A stretch of 64,000 bases of DNA from Arabidopsis thaliana (lineage: Eukaryota > Streptophyta > Magnoliopsida > Brassicales > Brassicaceae): NCBI RefSeq assembly GCF_000001735.4, contig NC_003071.7:13137151-13201150 (forward strand), given 5' to 3'. The notes under the pieces were generated by a model that saw only the letters and a program-made list of their open reading frames with translations, was not told where the DNA came from and ran no database searches. The translations under genes were made by a program, and so were the position numbers. Below are positions 35,409 through 56,200 of the stretch, piece by piece; position 1 is the first letter of the stretch; each line of letters opens with the position of its first letter.

Positions 35409-35502
35409 GAACCAAATCGAAAGGAGTGGCAAAAAGCTTCAGAAAAGAGTAGGGTGGAGGCTGCTTGGATTAAAGAGAAGTATCCAGATAGAATTCCGGT
35501 GA
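35409..35502 (+). pseudogene. ATG8-like exon remnant
   Basis: One frame reads EPNRKEWQKASEKSRVEAAW followed by IKEKYPDRIPV, then a GTGAGT donor-like site. KYPDRIPV and the preceding basic helix are the hallmark of autophagy ATG8 proteins (RxEAxRIREKYPDRIPVIVE). In real ATG8 genes an intron often follows this point. The frame is closed upstream by a TGA shortly before the fragment. I found no downstream exon for the ubiquitin-like fold or the C-terminal Gly. It is best read as a captured or decayed exon, not a working gene. Whether it is transcribed as part of a chimeric RNA cannot be seen. Confidence 0.6.
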
Positions 35503-36427
35503 GTGTCTCTCTTGTCATTGATCGATCATACAATAACTTGCTTAACTTTCACAACAATTATAGCCTTTTCTCTACGCATTGTTTGGAATTGTGGTGTTCT
35601 CTACGCATTGTTTTAAACTTCTGTTGTTTAAGAAATTATAGAATATCTGCATAAAGTATGTTAAGGTTTATACGTTTATTCACATGAACATGACCATGCT
35701 TCTGCTATCGAAGAAGAATTGCAATTCTCATGGAAAAGCCTCTGTTTTTTATAGTGCTTAGTAAGTATAGAGACTAGTAACTAGAATATTATTAGATTGG
35801 TTTATGCATTTCTTTTATGGCTTTTGATGAACAATTGGTCCATATGCCATTATTTTCGGTTATATGGTCCTTATGTGACACATTACTGTTAAGTGTTTCT
35901 TTCTCATCTAAACGTTGAAGAGTAGTTTGATTGTTGTATTGACCGTTAAGCATTTGTACTCTTACTGAAATCTTGAGAGCTGTCATTTTCAGGTGTATGT
36001 AGAATTGCAGACTACATTCTTTAAGTTCTTGAGCTTGGAACAATACTTTTCTCACTCTACTTGTTTCTGCAATTAAATGGTAATAACAATTTCTAATGTC
36101 AGTTAAAAATCTTTCAAGTTGATTTTTGTTTAGCTTTTTCTATTGAGGTTCAAACTTGTAAGCACGCGATTGAAACCAACTGTAGAATGACAGATCTTGT
36201 TTGTTATTCTGTCTTTATGTTACTTTGTGTCATCTTCTATATACTTTTACATACCTTACAGGGCCGCTTAGTGATCTTGAAATGGCTTTAAAGAACAAAC
36301 TTATCACTGACATGTTGTCAAATGCTTGAATGGTGCCTTTTATGTCTTGAAAGTTAGTCTTTTTGTGTCGGTTAATGCTTCTTCACTTGTTTTTGTTCTG
36401 TTCGGTTATGAATCTTATTATCTTAAG

Positions 36428-36528
36428 TTGTTTGTGTTCTGTTCTAAATTGGTTTCATTGTGCTCTGTTCTAATTGGTTTGTGTTCGTGTTCAAACTTCA
36501 ATAGATTGGTTTGTGTTCTGTTCTAAAT
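36428..36528 (+). repeat. degenerate tandem repeat around GTGTTCTGTTCTAA
   Basis: TTTGTGTTCTGTTCTAAAT occurs at 36430 and 36510, with a diverged copy (TGTGCTCTGTTCTAATTGG) between them. It sits inside the decayed insertion. Confidence 0.8.
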
Positions 36529-36693
36529 GAATTTCAACTTCGTTTTAAGGATGATGTCCCTGTCGAGATGCAAGAGTTCAAGGAAGCATAAATAGCAAGC
36601 ACATGCAAGTGTTGTTCTGTTCTGTGTATAAGTGTATAGGCTATGGTCGTGTGAAGATGCACTTGAGTTTGTGTGTCGAATTTTGTGAGTGTA

Positions 36694-36734
36694 TCAAGTT
36701 TTGAGAGCGTAGAGTCTGTGTCAAGTTTTGAGAG
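36694..36734 (+). repeat. 27-bp-period repeat of TCAAGTTTTGAGAG
   Basis: Two exact copies of TCAAGTTTTGAGAG start at 36694 and 36721, near the right end of the suspected insertion. Confidence 0.85.
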
Positions 36735-37445
36735 TCAAATGTATCCCAAACACTTTCACATTTTTTTCAAAATTTTTTTTTAGTTTTATTAGAAACTCAC
36801 TTAAGGATTTTTTTAATGGACCAAAAATTTTTCAAAAACTCTACAAAATCTCTAAACTACAAAAATATCAAAATTAATTAATAAAAAATACATAGAAACC
36901 TTACTTAGAAACTAACCAATGTGGTTGCTCTGAGAGTACTACAAAAATAAAATAAAATGTGTAATATACAAATTGCAAGAGAATACATAACATAACAGAG
37001 AAATTCATATGTACAGTAATTGAAAATCGTCGAGTAAACCAATTTTGGTTTGGATACCAATTCAGTTTTTGGTTAGATTCGGGTAATTAAATTAAACCAC
37101 TCAATGAAGGACACGTAAGTTCTTCACGAACCACATCTGTTCCCTTAAAAAAAAATCTCCAAGTCCCTTGCACTATTCTCCTCTCTTTCTCTCCATCCTC
37201 CATATTTGCAGAGCTCGAGATTCTCCTTCCCTATACAACTCTCATCTGTAATCGATACAGGTTTGTCTTCTACCTCTTCTCTTTGGTTAGATTCTTTTAT
37301 AATCTCCGTCGCTGCATAACTCTGACTGGGTTTTCTTCGGCAAATTCTGATTTCGTCGCTTTGTGTTAGTTTTAGTTCCTTGATTTCTAATTCACTGAAT
37401 TAAGAACTCGAAGTATGTTTACTGTTCCTTTGATCTGAGGGTTAG

Positions 37446-39914
<2,469 letters not shown>

Positions 39915-40390
39915 GTAATCAATCTGTATACTTGTGATACTTATAATTTTTCTGTAAATTTATCTTCAAACTTACACTCTAGAAATGTGATACTATCTCA
40001 AAATTTAGTAACAAGTAAATGTTTAAAAAATTGAATTTGTAGGCTTGTTTATGATATTGTCCAGATTTGCAACACTCAAACCGAAATTCAAAAGTATTTT
40101 CAAGTAGCACAAGCAGAACACCAAAAACTGTTATGGAATCATGTTCTTTATACTTACAAACTTATGTACATTTGCTTACAATTAACCTCAAACCATTAGT
40201 CCCTAATGCTTCAGAGTCTTTAATCCAACACCATCATCATCTCTCTGTTCAATGAACATCCAAGAATAGTAGCATTCCAGAGCTAAGCAGAAAACCTGAA
40301 ACCAAAATATTCTAAAAGATCAATGTTTGATTCCAAATCAGTAAATAGAAACCGTAAAGAAGCAACATTTATCAAACCTTAAAGGAAACG

Positions 40391-41173
40391 TTACGCATTA
40401 AATGGCTTCACGCCACTTGCAATTCCATCACCAGCTCTCTCGTTCTGCTCTTTCTTCACCCACACCATTGTAGAAGAAGAAGCTCCTCTCGGCATTGGCC
40501 GATTACGATATCTCCATTTGGTTTGTGTCTTGAGAGTTTTGGCTTCTCCTCTATTGATAGAGAAGTTCTCAAACTGTGTTTCTATGGCCATTGATTTGGT
40601 AATCTCTTTAGATTTGGTCGCTTTCATCCAATAAACTGGAACCACATCTTTCACCGGAGTATTATTCTCCGTCACGACGGACTCAGGCGGCACGATTGAT
40701 GATACACAACCGCAATCGATGACATCCTCAACCACAGCTCCATCTTGATTTTTATTCGTCTTGCTATTATATCGTTTCCTCCAAGCTCCCTTATTCTTCT
40801 TCTTCTTCTTCTTCGGTAATCCATCCGCCGCATCTTCACCTCCACCGCTCTCGATCGCCACCGTGACTTCCGGTTTCTCCTTCTCAACGAATCGTGCTTC
40901 TCCGCCGTCTATAGATTCCTTTTTTCTCCCAAAATGCTTCCGATTACTTCGATTCATACGCTTCTCCTCCTCCGCTTTCTTCAGATCTTCTTCCTCTATC
41001 TTTTTCTCTTCCTCAGCCTGTAGTTTCCGTCGTCTCTCTTCTTCTTCCTTTCGCTTCTTCTCTTTCTCATTGAGCCAACGCTCCTGGAGCTGAAGGATGC
41101 TGATGTAGTTAGCCGGAATCAGAGGAACAGTCTTTCTTTTGCCGTATGTGTTCTTCTCCTCCATTGAAATCAT
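40391..41173 (-). CDS. Lys/Glu-rich coiled-coil protein of unknown function
   Basis: A single exon of 783 nt encodes 260 aa from the first ATG (MISMEEKNTYGKRK); the internal Met gives 257 aa. A start further upstream at 41197 is TTG and is not used. Residues 30-90 are highly charged (LNEKEKKRKEEEERRRKLQAEEEKK), a single long helix or coiled coil. A basic run (GLPKKKKKKNKGAWRKRY) looks like a nuclear or nucleolar localisation signal. The C-terminus holds a cluster TKWRYRNRPMPRGASSSTMVWVKKE. I know no domain name for it. It is divergent from ASP1 with about 690 bp between start codons. Matches the unknown protein annotated At2g30960 in size. Confidence 0.83.
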   Translation of the reverse strand: MISMEEKNTYGKRKTVPLIPANYISILQLQERWLNEKEKKRKEEEERRRKLQAEEEKKIEEEDLKKAEEEKRMNRSNRKHFGRKKESIDGGEARFVEKEKPEVTVAIESGGGEDAADGLPKKKKKKNKGAWRKRYNSKTNKNQDGAVVEDVIDCGCVSSIVPPESVVTENNTPVKDVVPVYWMKATKSKEITKSMAIETQFENFSINRGEAKTLKTQTKWRYRNRPMPRGASSSTMVWVKKEQNERAGDGIASGVKPFNA

Positions 41174-41861
41174 TTCCTTCACACGCTTCACAAACAAACC
41201 TCGTCGAAGCTGAAATAGTGAAAAGCGTACTGTAGTAATAAAATGCTGAAAGGAAAAGTAAAAAAAGAGAGGTCCTACGCAATAGCATTAACTTTTTATA
41301 CCGCACTTCCTTAGAGGCCCATTGGCTGGCCCGTAACTTCCTTTACTTTTTTGAGATTTTCTGATAATTTTGTTGTAAAGTTCACAAAACATAATTAAGT
41401 TGGAAGCACTTAAGTTCACAAAACATTCTAATGAAATCATCTTGTTATAATTGACTCAAGTTACAAATAATATGATAAAACAGTCAAAATTAAAAAATTA
41501 ACTACCATAAACATGTAAGATTCTAAAATAAATATAAATGTTTTATTACTAGATTCAGGTGTTGGAAGACTAACTAAAAGGGAAATAAATCAGACACATA
41601 GAGCCAAGCAACATTTATTACTTTTTATAGTATTTATCATTAGAGTAAAGCTTATTTTATTAAAATCAAACCTTATCTCTCACACACACACAGACCAAGG
41701 CCATTTTCTAAGCAACTTGTGCGACTCTCCTTCGTCCTCATCTGCCAAAAACTTCGTACGAGTCGCTACTTCTCTCTCTATATATAAACTCCTTACCACT
41801 CTCTTTTTCTGATTTTTTGACGTTAAGAGATAGAAACAGAGAGAGATAGAGAGATAGAGTT
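41174..41861. promoter_or_regulatory. divergent promoter region between the Lys/Glu-rich gene and ASP1
   Basis: A shared upstream region. TATATAAA at 41781-41788 lies 74 bp before the ASP1 ATG, with a GA-rich leader after it. Nothing else is recognisable. Confidence 0.5.
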
Positions 41862-44536
<2,675 letters not shown>

Positions 44537-45199
44537 ATCATTTACTTACATGTTTCAGCCAAACATACAAATTTTGTTTGAAGAGTCAATAAGACAGGAG
44601 GCTAGATTTGTACTTCTGCAATTGGTTTTGTGGGAACTGAAAGTTTACCCATAAACAGTAATTTATTAGCGCATTTTTTCGTTAGCTGGGCAATAAAAGC
44701 AAAGCCTAAACGATGGATTTTTGGATATACAAAATTCGGATTGTTTTCTTTCTTCTCAATTGCTCTTTTTGTGCTTGTTTCCTTTCAACGTTACAATGCC
44801 AATGCTGGCAAAATTTTATCCTCAAGCTCATTGATTTCAAATGTTTTTAGTTTTTACTTTTACCGTAGGCAACTTTAGATTATCATGATTTCATTTCATC
44901 ATTTCGGTTATTTGACTTGCAGTTTGGAATCGATTTTGTTTCATTTCAAGGACAAAAACATATACAAATACTGATACAGGAGAAAAGTATCTCTCTACAA
45001 GTCAGTGAACAAAAAGAATATAATAGGACACAATCATCGCCTCCTGATTTCTCAAAAAGCTGAATTGGCCACGTCTAAGGAGGAGACATCATCTCTTCTC
45101 AGAAGCTGATACTTAGTTAATCAGAGAGAAGTAAATCTCCCTCTCCTTCATTCCATAAGGCGGCATTTTGCTCTGGAAAAGCATCTCGAGATCGCTTTT
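44537..45199. other. 3' intergenic region between ASP1 and ASK-dzeta (convergent)
   Basis: This consists of the two 3' untranslated regions facing each other. The open frame at 44630-44878 starts on TTG, not ATG, and lies in the ASP1 trailer; I do not call it. Confidence 0.55.
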
Positions 45200-48720
<3,521 letters not shown>

Positions 48721-49833
48721 GTGCTTTTACAGCTCTAACTTCTCTCTCTCACTGAAAGAGTAAAGACTATTTTGTTCTCTCTCTATTACCTGGTGTTCTG
48801 TCTAAACTTGAGAAAATTTTTAAAGATAAAGAGGAAACCCACGCGTAAGTTTAGCGCGTGATTCTTACGCTCCAATGAAACACTAATCTGTTTATTAAGT
48901 AGTCATTATTTAATAAGCACAGTGATTGGTGAAGTGAAAAGTCTGATAACTCCGTAATAATACCATAATGCAATTTATTGTGGAGATTACTACATTCACA
49001 CAATCAGATAATTTGGGTAAACTAACAACAACTACTCTCTTTCAGATTAATAGTTGTTTTGGAGTTTTACCACAATTTTAAAAACTCTTTAATCTATCTA
49101 CTAATATAAATTGTTTACAGTATTCATTCTAGTTTTTTTAACAGTTTTTATTCGCTATCGGTAAACTCTTTGAATGGAAAAATATTGGCTTACGTTACGT
49201 ATGTGTTTTCTGAATCTTGAATCTTCTAAGTTTTTGTCATTTTAGAAAAAAAATTGGTGTTCTCTGGAGCCAGATGGCTACATATTTGACTTTTAATATT
49301 TGGTCCAATTTAAAGGATGGATAAAAGTCTTAGAATAAGGGGAGTGGACTTAGCACATGGACGAATGACGATCATAATCAATTTCTTGGAACATTTTGTT
49401 TAATAATAACTCGCTATTTGGATTCCAACGACCAACACTATGGACAAATAACATCAAAACAATGTTAAAATATATACATACAAAAACTATGATTGAGATA
49501 TATTTTTCTCTTGTATACATCATGACATGATATATTTACGTCGAAATTTTCTTTTAACATGATATGGTGATAAAATTATTCATTAAGATGATTAGTTTGT
49601 GCAGAAAAAATACAAACGATGGAACTATTAAAGTAGAATGAAACTGATAGTAGGATGATGCAAGAATCGGATCCGATCATACTAATATCAAATAGATATT
49701 TGATTTTACTTTAGCATAACGATAATAAGATTAGGCACATGTTGTTCTTTAGGTAATGCCTAGATGTTCTAAGCAAATTGGTCATAAATTCAAATACGTA
49801 CGGAAACAGTACCCAAGTGATATATCTACTTAT
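48721..49833. other. intergenic region upstream of ASK-dzeta
   Basis: This is the promoter region of the GSK3-type gene (leftward), with CT-rich stretches just upstream of its start. AT-rich sequence follows, without supported genes. Confidence 0.5.
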
Positions 49834-50034
49834 CTAGCAACCCCCTCCTCCTCCACCACCATCACCACTGCAACCGCCAAAAACGCCACCTTTACAGCAG
49901 CAACAGCAACTTGAATCCTTCTTCTTTTCCTTCTTTTTGGAGCAAGCAAATACGGCCATGGTTACAAGTAACAACGACAGAAGAAACATGAAAATCAAGA
50001 ACAAAACACCCCCAAAAGCAGCAGCTTCTTTCAT
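49834..50034 (-). CDS. Cys/Gly-rich single-pass micro-protein
   Basis: An intronless 66-aa frame on the minus strand: MKEAAAFGGVLFLIFMFLLS then LLLVTMAVFACSKKKEKKKD, followed by SSCCCCCKGG and a tail ending GGGGGGGC. One strong hydrophobic helix (residues 8-31) is followed by a Lys cluster, so it is probably type I with the Cys/Gly tail in the cytosol. The CCCCC cluster could be palmitoylated or bind metal (inference). A TATA-like repeat (about 50130-50141) lies upstream, with a CT/GA-rich leader. I recall a short hypothetical protein annotated here (At2g30985). The ATG, hydrophobic core and leader make it plausible, but there is no family evidence. Confidence 0.65.
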   Translation of the reverse strand: MKEAAAFGGVLFLIFMFLLSLLLVTMAVFACSKKKEKKKDSSCCCCCKGGVFGGCSGDGGGGGGGC

Positions 50035-50625
50035 GTCAAACTAACTGATAAAGAAACCTCTCACTCTCTCTCTATATTGTTTTTTAAATTTCTCTTCACT
50101 CATATATTTGCATGTGATCTTCCATGCCACTATATATATAAAGAGAATAAGAGATGAAATGTGAACATTTTCACACCAATATTGTTTCAATAATTCCTCT
50201 AGTGACTAATTTAGTCAAGGTATTCAATTCAATTCAATTCTGCAGCTTTCAAGTTTCCTTTCTAGTGAGCTCTATATTTTGAAACCATAATTACAAAAGA
50301 ACGAAAAAAAAAAGTCTATTAGTAGAGAATAAAGAAGCAGTGTCACATGGAATTATTGCCATGAAATCTCCGTTAACATGAGCTGTACATCACTTCAACA
50401 AGAAACCTCTCCTTAAGTGCCAGACAATATTTAAGACATTTATCTCCATTGCTTTCTCTTTATCATGGAATCTTTTTGATTCAGATTTACACAAATAGTT
50501 AAAGACAAAATACCCAAACTTTATTGGCTCATCCCTTCTTTATTGTTGAAAATTTACATGTAATTTGGTGTGAAAAATTTTACAGTTTCTTCATTACCAC
50601 CAGTGAGAATTTTGTTTTGGTCTTG

Positions 50626-52611
50626 CTATGACTCTGGTATAGGGTTTAGTGTTTCCTGAAAGAACAAAACAGGATCAACAAGTATTAACACATTTTGCCA
50701 AGCATTGACTTTGAAAATTAAGACACATTTGTGAAAGTATTGGACGTTTCTTTTTTTTTTTTTTACCTTGGAGAAGCACACAAACCCTTGCTGTGTATTG
50801 GACGTTTTGACCATAGTTTCCCACTTTGGATTAGCTTGAGTCTTGGTAAAGTGATTATCATCATCAGTGCCAAGAGACTGTAACCATGCGAATGAGTTGT
50901 TTTTTGGTGGTATTGTTGGTAATGTACGCTTTAACCAAGAATCTGAAGGAGCTTTTGGTAATGGTGGTGGAGGAACAATGAGATAACTTGAACGATGATG
51001 AAGCCTTGAACTTTCAATATTTGTTGTGATTACTTGCAACTGAACTTCAAGATCAATCTTCTTCTCCTTTGTAATCTCTACCACATCGGATTCTGGCAGT
51101 GCAACAATAGCTTGATGATCAGGACATTCTTCAACTTTCTGACTTGAGAATTTAGTGAAATCCTCATCTCTGTTACCATTCTCTTGCTCAATGCTTTTAG
51201 GCTGCGAGATATCAGCTTCTTCATCTTTTACAGGAACAATGTCTAGTGAAGGAGACTCTTTCAATATAGGCTGCTTCTTGGACTCTTCTTGTACCTTCTT
51301 ATCTACTAGATGCACAATGTCTACATACAGAGTTTTCTCTGCCACAGGAGTCTCGGATGAAGGTTCCCATGTATTCTCATCACTAGCCAAGAGCTCACCA
51401 AAGTTTTTACTGATTTTACTGCGTGAAGCGGTGCCAACGTTCTCGAGTTTCTCTTTTCCTTGTGGTATAGAAGATACTGATAATGACTCACCTTGAGAAG
51501 ACCCTTTTGCAACTGATTCAATTAGCTTCAACTTCCTCTTATCTTCATTTTGCTATAGAGAGAAAAATATAAAAGAAATTTGATGAGAGAAAAGGTCTCA
51601 GTGTAATGATGAACGAGGTGGCGAGAAGGAGAGGGAATCAATTACCTTGTTATGAGTTTCATTAGAAGGTGCAGAATCTTGGTACTTAGACCGCATACGA
51701 CGAACAGAAACAGCTCTTTGTTGCTGCATTCTCACAGATGGAACCGGATTCAATAGTCCCAAAGAGCTTCTCAAGCAGAGTTGAGGGAGTAATCCACAAA
51801 CACCAGACGCCATCATGCTGCTTATATTTCCATCTTCCTCTTCTTGATCAGGCGAATGACGAAACCGATACGGATTTTGCTCCACTTTGTTCTGTTTCTT
51901 CTTCATCAACTGCTTCACCGGTTCTTCTGGTTTAGGTGGTTTCCTAGCAAGATGTGGAGGTGATTCTGAAGTCAAAGCTTTAGCTGCAGGCAAGAATCTC
52001 CCCATCATTAGATCCTGAGTTTGTCGATCAGTCGATAAAGTTCCAAATGGCTCTACTAGTATCCCTGAACCATCCAAACCACTCGCACCACTAACAGCAC
52101 TACAGTTAAAGAAGAATGACTCAGTTCTTGAAAGTGTATCAGTTGCATCAAGATAAGTACCATCACTATCATCATCATCATCATCATACCGAGAACTATT
52201 ACTCTTTGCATCCTCCACAAGATATTTATCCGAAGACGATACAGTTTTGGTCTGGTGATCAGCTCCAGTACTTTCAGGTTTCCTCCCTAACTCTACTACT
52301 CGCTCTCTACCAGGAGGAAGCTTTGGCACAAAATGTGGCTCTACAAAACTTTGCAAAACCGGTTTCCTTTCGTCTTTTGGCTTTCCAGGCTTATGTTCCC
52401 ATTGAAAAGGAACAGTTCCTGGATTTCTCACAGGACCTGACTTGATATCAGACTTGTAAACTGGTGGAGAAGGAGGAATCATGTTGGTTACTGAATCAAA
52501 AGATCTTGTTTTGCTCTCAGATTCTGAAGTTTGTGTAGGCCGTCTAATGGATATAAGCGGACGGTTGAAATCCAGTTGCTTCTCTTCCATCATTAAGCTC
52601 CCCATTAACAT
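50626..52611 (-). CDS. DUF688-type plant protein of unknown function
   Basis: Three exons on the minus strand: 52611-51646, 51552-50767 and 50655-50626 (966+786+30 nt, 593 aa). The N-terminal third has the family signature GTVPFQWEHKPGKPK (residues of about 66-80) and FVPKLPPGR. Acidic and Ser-rich parts follow (RYDDDDDDSDGTYLDATDTLS), then a block GVCGLLPQLCLRSSLGLLNP and a basic VSVRRMRSKYQD. The second exon is mostly charged low-complexity sequence with WLKRTLPTI and FAWLQSLG. The last coding exon is only 30 nt (ETLNPIPES). An AG acceptor just upstream of the ATG (52616) suggests a 5'-UTR intron. The function of this family is not established as far as I know; nothing suggests an enzyme. 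Confidence 0.82.
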
Positions 52612-53299
52612 TCTGCATAATCAAAATCATCATTAAGAAGACTTGCAATAACTTCAAACATCATGTAATTTTCATAATAAACCTCTTCAACTAGCTTTGT
52701 TCTTCCATGTCAAAACTCTTAAGTCAAGATTATCACTATTCACTAATGTGTCAGAGAGCCATCAGATTCAAAATCCAAAAACTTGAAAGAGAGAGATAAA
52801 GTCTTTCTTTAGCCGCCTTGATGGAATTTTCACAAGCTTCTTAGAAAACTTATCTAAAACCCCACAATAGTTAAGAACACAGAAGAAATACAGATTCAAA
52901 TGTATACGCGTGAGAACATTTATGTACGCAAAGAAAAATATTGAATTTTTTTTTTTTTCTTTTCCAATCAAAATCTAAATCTGTATACACAGATACGTAT
53001 TCGTACTTATTGTGTATAAGAATTAGAAGCAGAAGAACATAGAATTGGAAAAAACCAGCTCAAGATTGTGTTTCTTTTAAAAGAAACAGAGTAAAAATAG
53101 AGGAAGATGAAGAAGACGAACTATACACACAGATATATAGATACACATATACAGAGAGAGGAAGTGAAATACCAGTGAGAAAACGCGGGATTGCAGATAG
53201 AGAAAGAAGAAGAGATTAGAGAAGAGAAAAAAATAGTAATGAAGAGAGGAAGGTGAAAACGAATATATGTGAGGTTGTCATATTCTTCCTACTTCGTTC

Positions 53300-56200
53300 T
53301 CTTTAGGCTGCGTCATTTTGATTTGTCCCTTTCTTTGATTTTTTTTATATATAAAATTGATTAGTGAAATAATTGTTTTTATAATGCATGTTGATTAATT
53401 TAGTAATGCTTAAAATGGAAATTTATTTTTTCTTCTTTTTTTGTTTGTTCACACTAGTTGCCTTTCCTTATGTCTCTATCAACATAATTTTTTTTCTTTT
53501 ACGTCCATTTCATGTGCTTCATGTAATCATTAATAGGGAGAATGTAGTAGGCATGCAAATATTTATATGTCGAAATAATTTAAGACATTAAATAGTATAC
53601 CAATTAGTTGGAAAATTTATAGATTTTCTATGATTAATTAAGAACAGTTGCTAAAAACAATGAATGATATGGATAAGTTACCACATGGTGGTGCATTTGA
53701 ACTTTTCTATGATACAAGATGGGAGTGGGACGATAAGTATATACTAATCTCTAAAGGTAAGGTTTTGGCAGTGAGATCTATACATTTCTTCAGACTTTAT
53801 ATTTTTTTCTTAATTCGATATTATTAAAATAAGATGTATATTTATATTTATATATATATATAACATATTTTCATCAAAGATTTTGTATATTTGTTTTCCT
53901 TCAAATTGGATGTCAATCAATGAATCATCTTTTAATTTAATAGTTTTGGTTGACAAACAAACATTGGTATTATTGATAAATCCAACTTCCGATAAATCAA
54001 ATATGTGAACAAATTAATCCAACTAACAAGAGTAAGATAAAAAACAAATAACAAAAAATAATTATTAAAGAATAAAAGGAGAGAGTACAGTATATACTAT
54101 ATAGTAGTGGGGAACAAAATAAAAGAATAAATCTGCTGCTAGGTTGTCAGAAAATATATACTTATAAACAAATAAAATAGACAGTAGTGACCAAAACAAG
54201 AAAGAAAGGAACCTTTTTCTAACATTTGGAGTGTAGATAATGATACGTTACTTATTTTTCCAACTAATCATACGTTACTTTACACTTCTTCGTTTTAGCA
54301 AATGATACGAGTCAAAGGTTTGATAAAAATAATTAAAAACTCATTTGTCTCTGTAACGTTTTTTTGTAAATTAGTCAAGATCTACTGACGCTATAAAACA
54401 AAATATCCTTTATTTTTCTCTATTTTGATTTTACGAAATTGCAAAGACTTGGGGGTAGTTAATACAGAGTCATCAGATCTCAATTCTTTGGTCAGTAAGT
54501 GAATCATGTGAGGGGGTGGTCATCGGTTACTTAACATTAATTAGTTTGGTATTTATTGACGTACGTAATTCGTGATGGTAAGTAAGTTGCACTATTGAGA
54601 AAAAAACATTTACTAGTATCGAATATGACCGACCGACGTATCTGGTCTGGTGGTCCACTTTATTACATCAAAATATCTTTCGTAGTCCGAGCCTTTAATT
54701 AACATTTATCTGGAATGTTTTTCTTTTCAAATGTATCACTGATTATTTTCTTTGTAAATTGGGTTTTGTGAATCTTATAAGATGTTCAAAATCAAACTAA
54801 TCATATATACAATTTGAATTCAAGTTATAAATTATAGACCAAAATATTACTATCCTTTTTTAAATCCAAATATGGTTGTGTGTGTACTGTTGAAAATCAA
54901 GCTAGCATAGCACTGGAATCCTATAAAACTTAAGTGGACTAAGCATCCACGGATAAGCAATAACTACACATAGAAATAAATGAGATGACGACAATAATAT
55001 ACGTCACATTCTTTGGCCTGTCTCTCTTATATAATCCTTCTTCTCATTTTGTTTTTCTATTCTCCTAATGTTTTTTCAGTGGAATGCCAACGTTATTATG
55101 TAGTAATATAGTAGGAGAACTGAGCAAGCAGAACCGTAAAACGATTCTATTGTTGACCGGTTTCTCTTATCTTTTAATTGATTAAATAATGAATTATCTT
55201 AACGTGTATGTTGCTTCATATATAGTAGCTTATAGTAAAGGATACCATATCATGGTACCCCAAAATCAAATAAAATGTTCTACTACATGGAGAATTTTAA
55301 ATGTTTGAAATAATAATTAATCTAAATTATACTGTAGTTGCTTATATAGAATCACAATTAGTTTTTTACGGACTAAAATTAAATAAAGATTGATGAAAAA
55401 AACTATATCACATGTGTTTGAGAATCACCTTACAAATGGGCCATAGGCTTAGAACTGAAGCTCTTTGGCCCAAACTAAAACTATATTTACTTCATAGTTT
55501 TATTTTCATTACCAATAAGTTGTATGAAAATATATTTTCCAGAATTTCTGATATTTATTTTGTTAAGAGTTTCTGTAAACTTTAGTTAGTTTGAAGAAAA
55601 TAGGTACAAGTTCAAAATTTTCTAACAAAAAACAGAGCTTTTCAAAAATTTACAAAGCTTTCGATATATATTTTTTTTTTTTAGGTTTCGATATTTTGTT
55701 TTGTTGTTGTTGTTGTAAGTTGTAGATAATTTTGGATAATAATAAACATGTTATCGGAGACTTGAATGTTAATTACGATAGTATGAGAAACACTACTTCT
55801 TTTTTTTTTGGCCAAAACATGAGAAACATTACTTAAAAAAGTATTTCCATTCAACATCTTTTCAAAAAAATATGAGAAACATTACTTAAAAAAGTATTGG
55901 GAACCACCGAAAAATTTAACATTTCCTCGTCAGAAACTGTCGGTTGTGCCAAATAGCTAGTGAAAATAAGAATATACAATTCGACTACTGGACAATGAAT
56001 CATAAGGTCGAGTTTTACGCAGGCAGATAAGATATGCTTCTTGGTAGTAACTAGCTAGGAAATCGACTATGGTTTTCTTTCAGCGGTAATAACATGACCA
56101 AACTATCTGGTCGTATGGTTTATAGGTTTATGTTTGGTCGACATGGTGTGTGCTTTACGTGCTAAAGTGCTGACATGACTTTGTACCTATGCAACAAGCC

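Larger units (their letters stand above)
34686..37250. other. 2.5-kb region with decayed insertion and repeats
   Basis: This follows the ssSPT 3' untranslated region. It contains a possible transposon with degenerate inverted ends near 34987 and 36933, an ATG8-like exon fragment at 35409-35502, several short tandem repeats, and finally the VAR2 promoter. No complete gene is supported. Confidence 0.55.

Noticed and set aside
44630-44878. 82-residue hydrophobic frame after ASP1
   Set aside because: The start is TTG and it lies in the ASP1 3' untranslated region, with no homologue I recognise.
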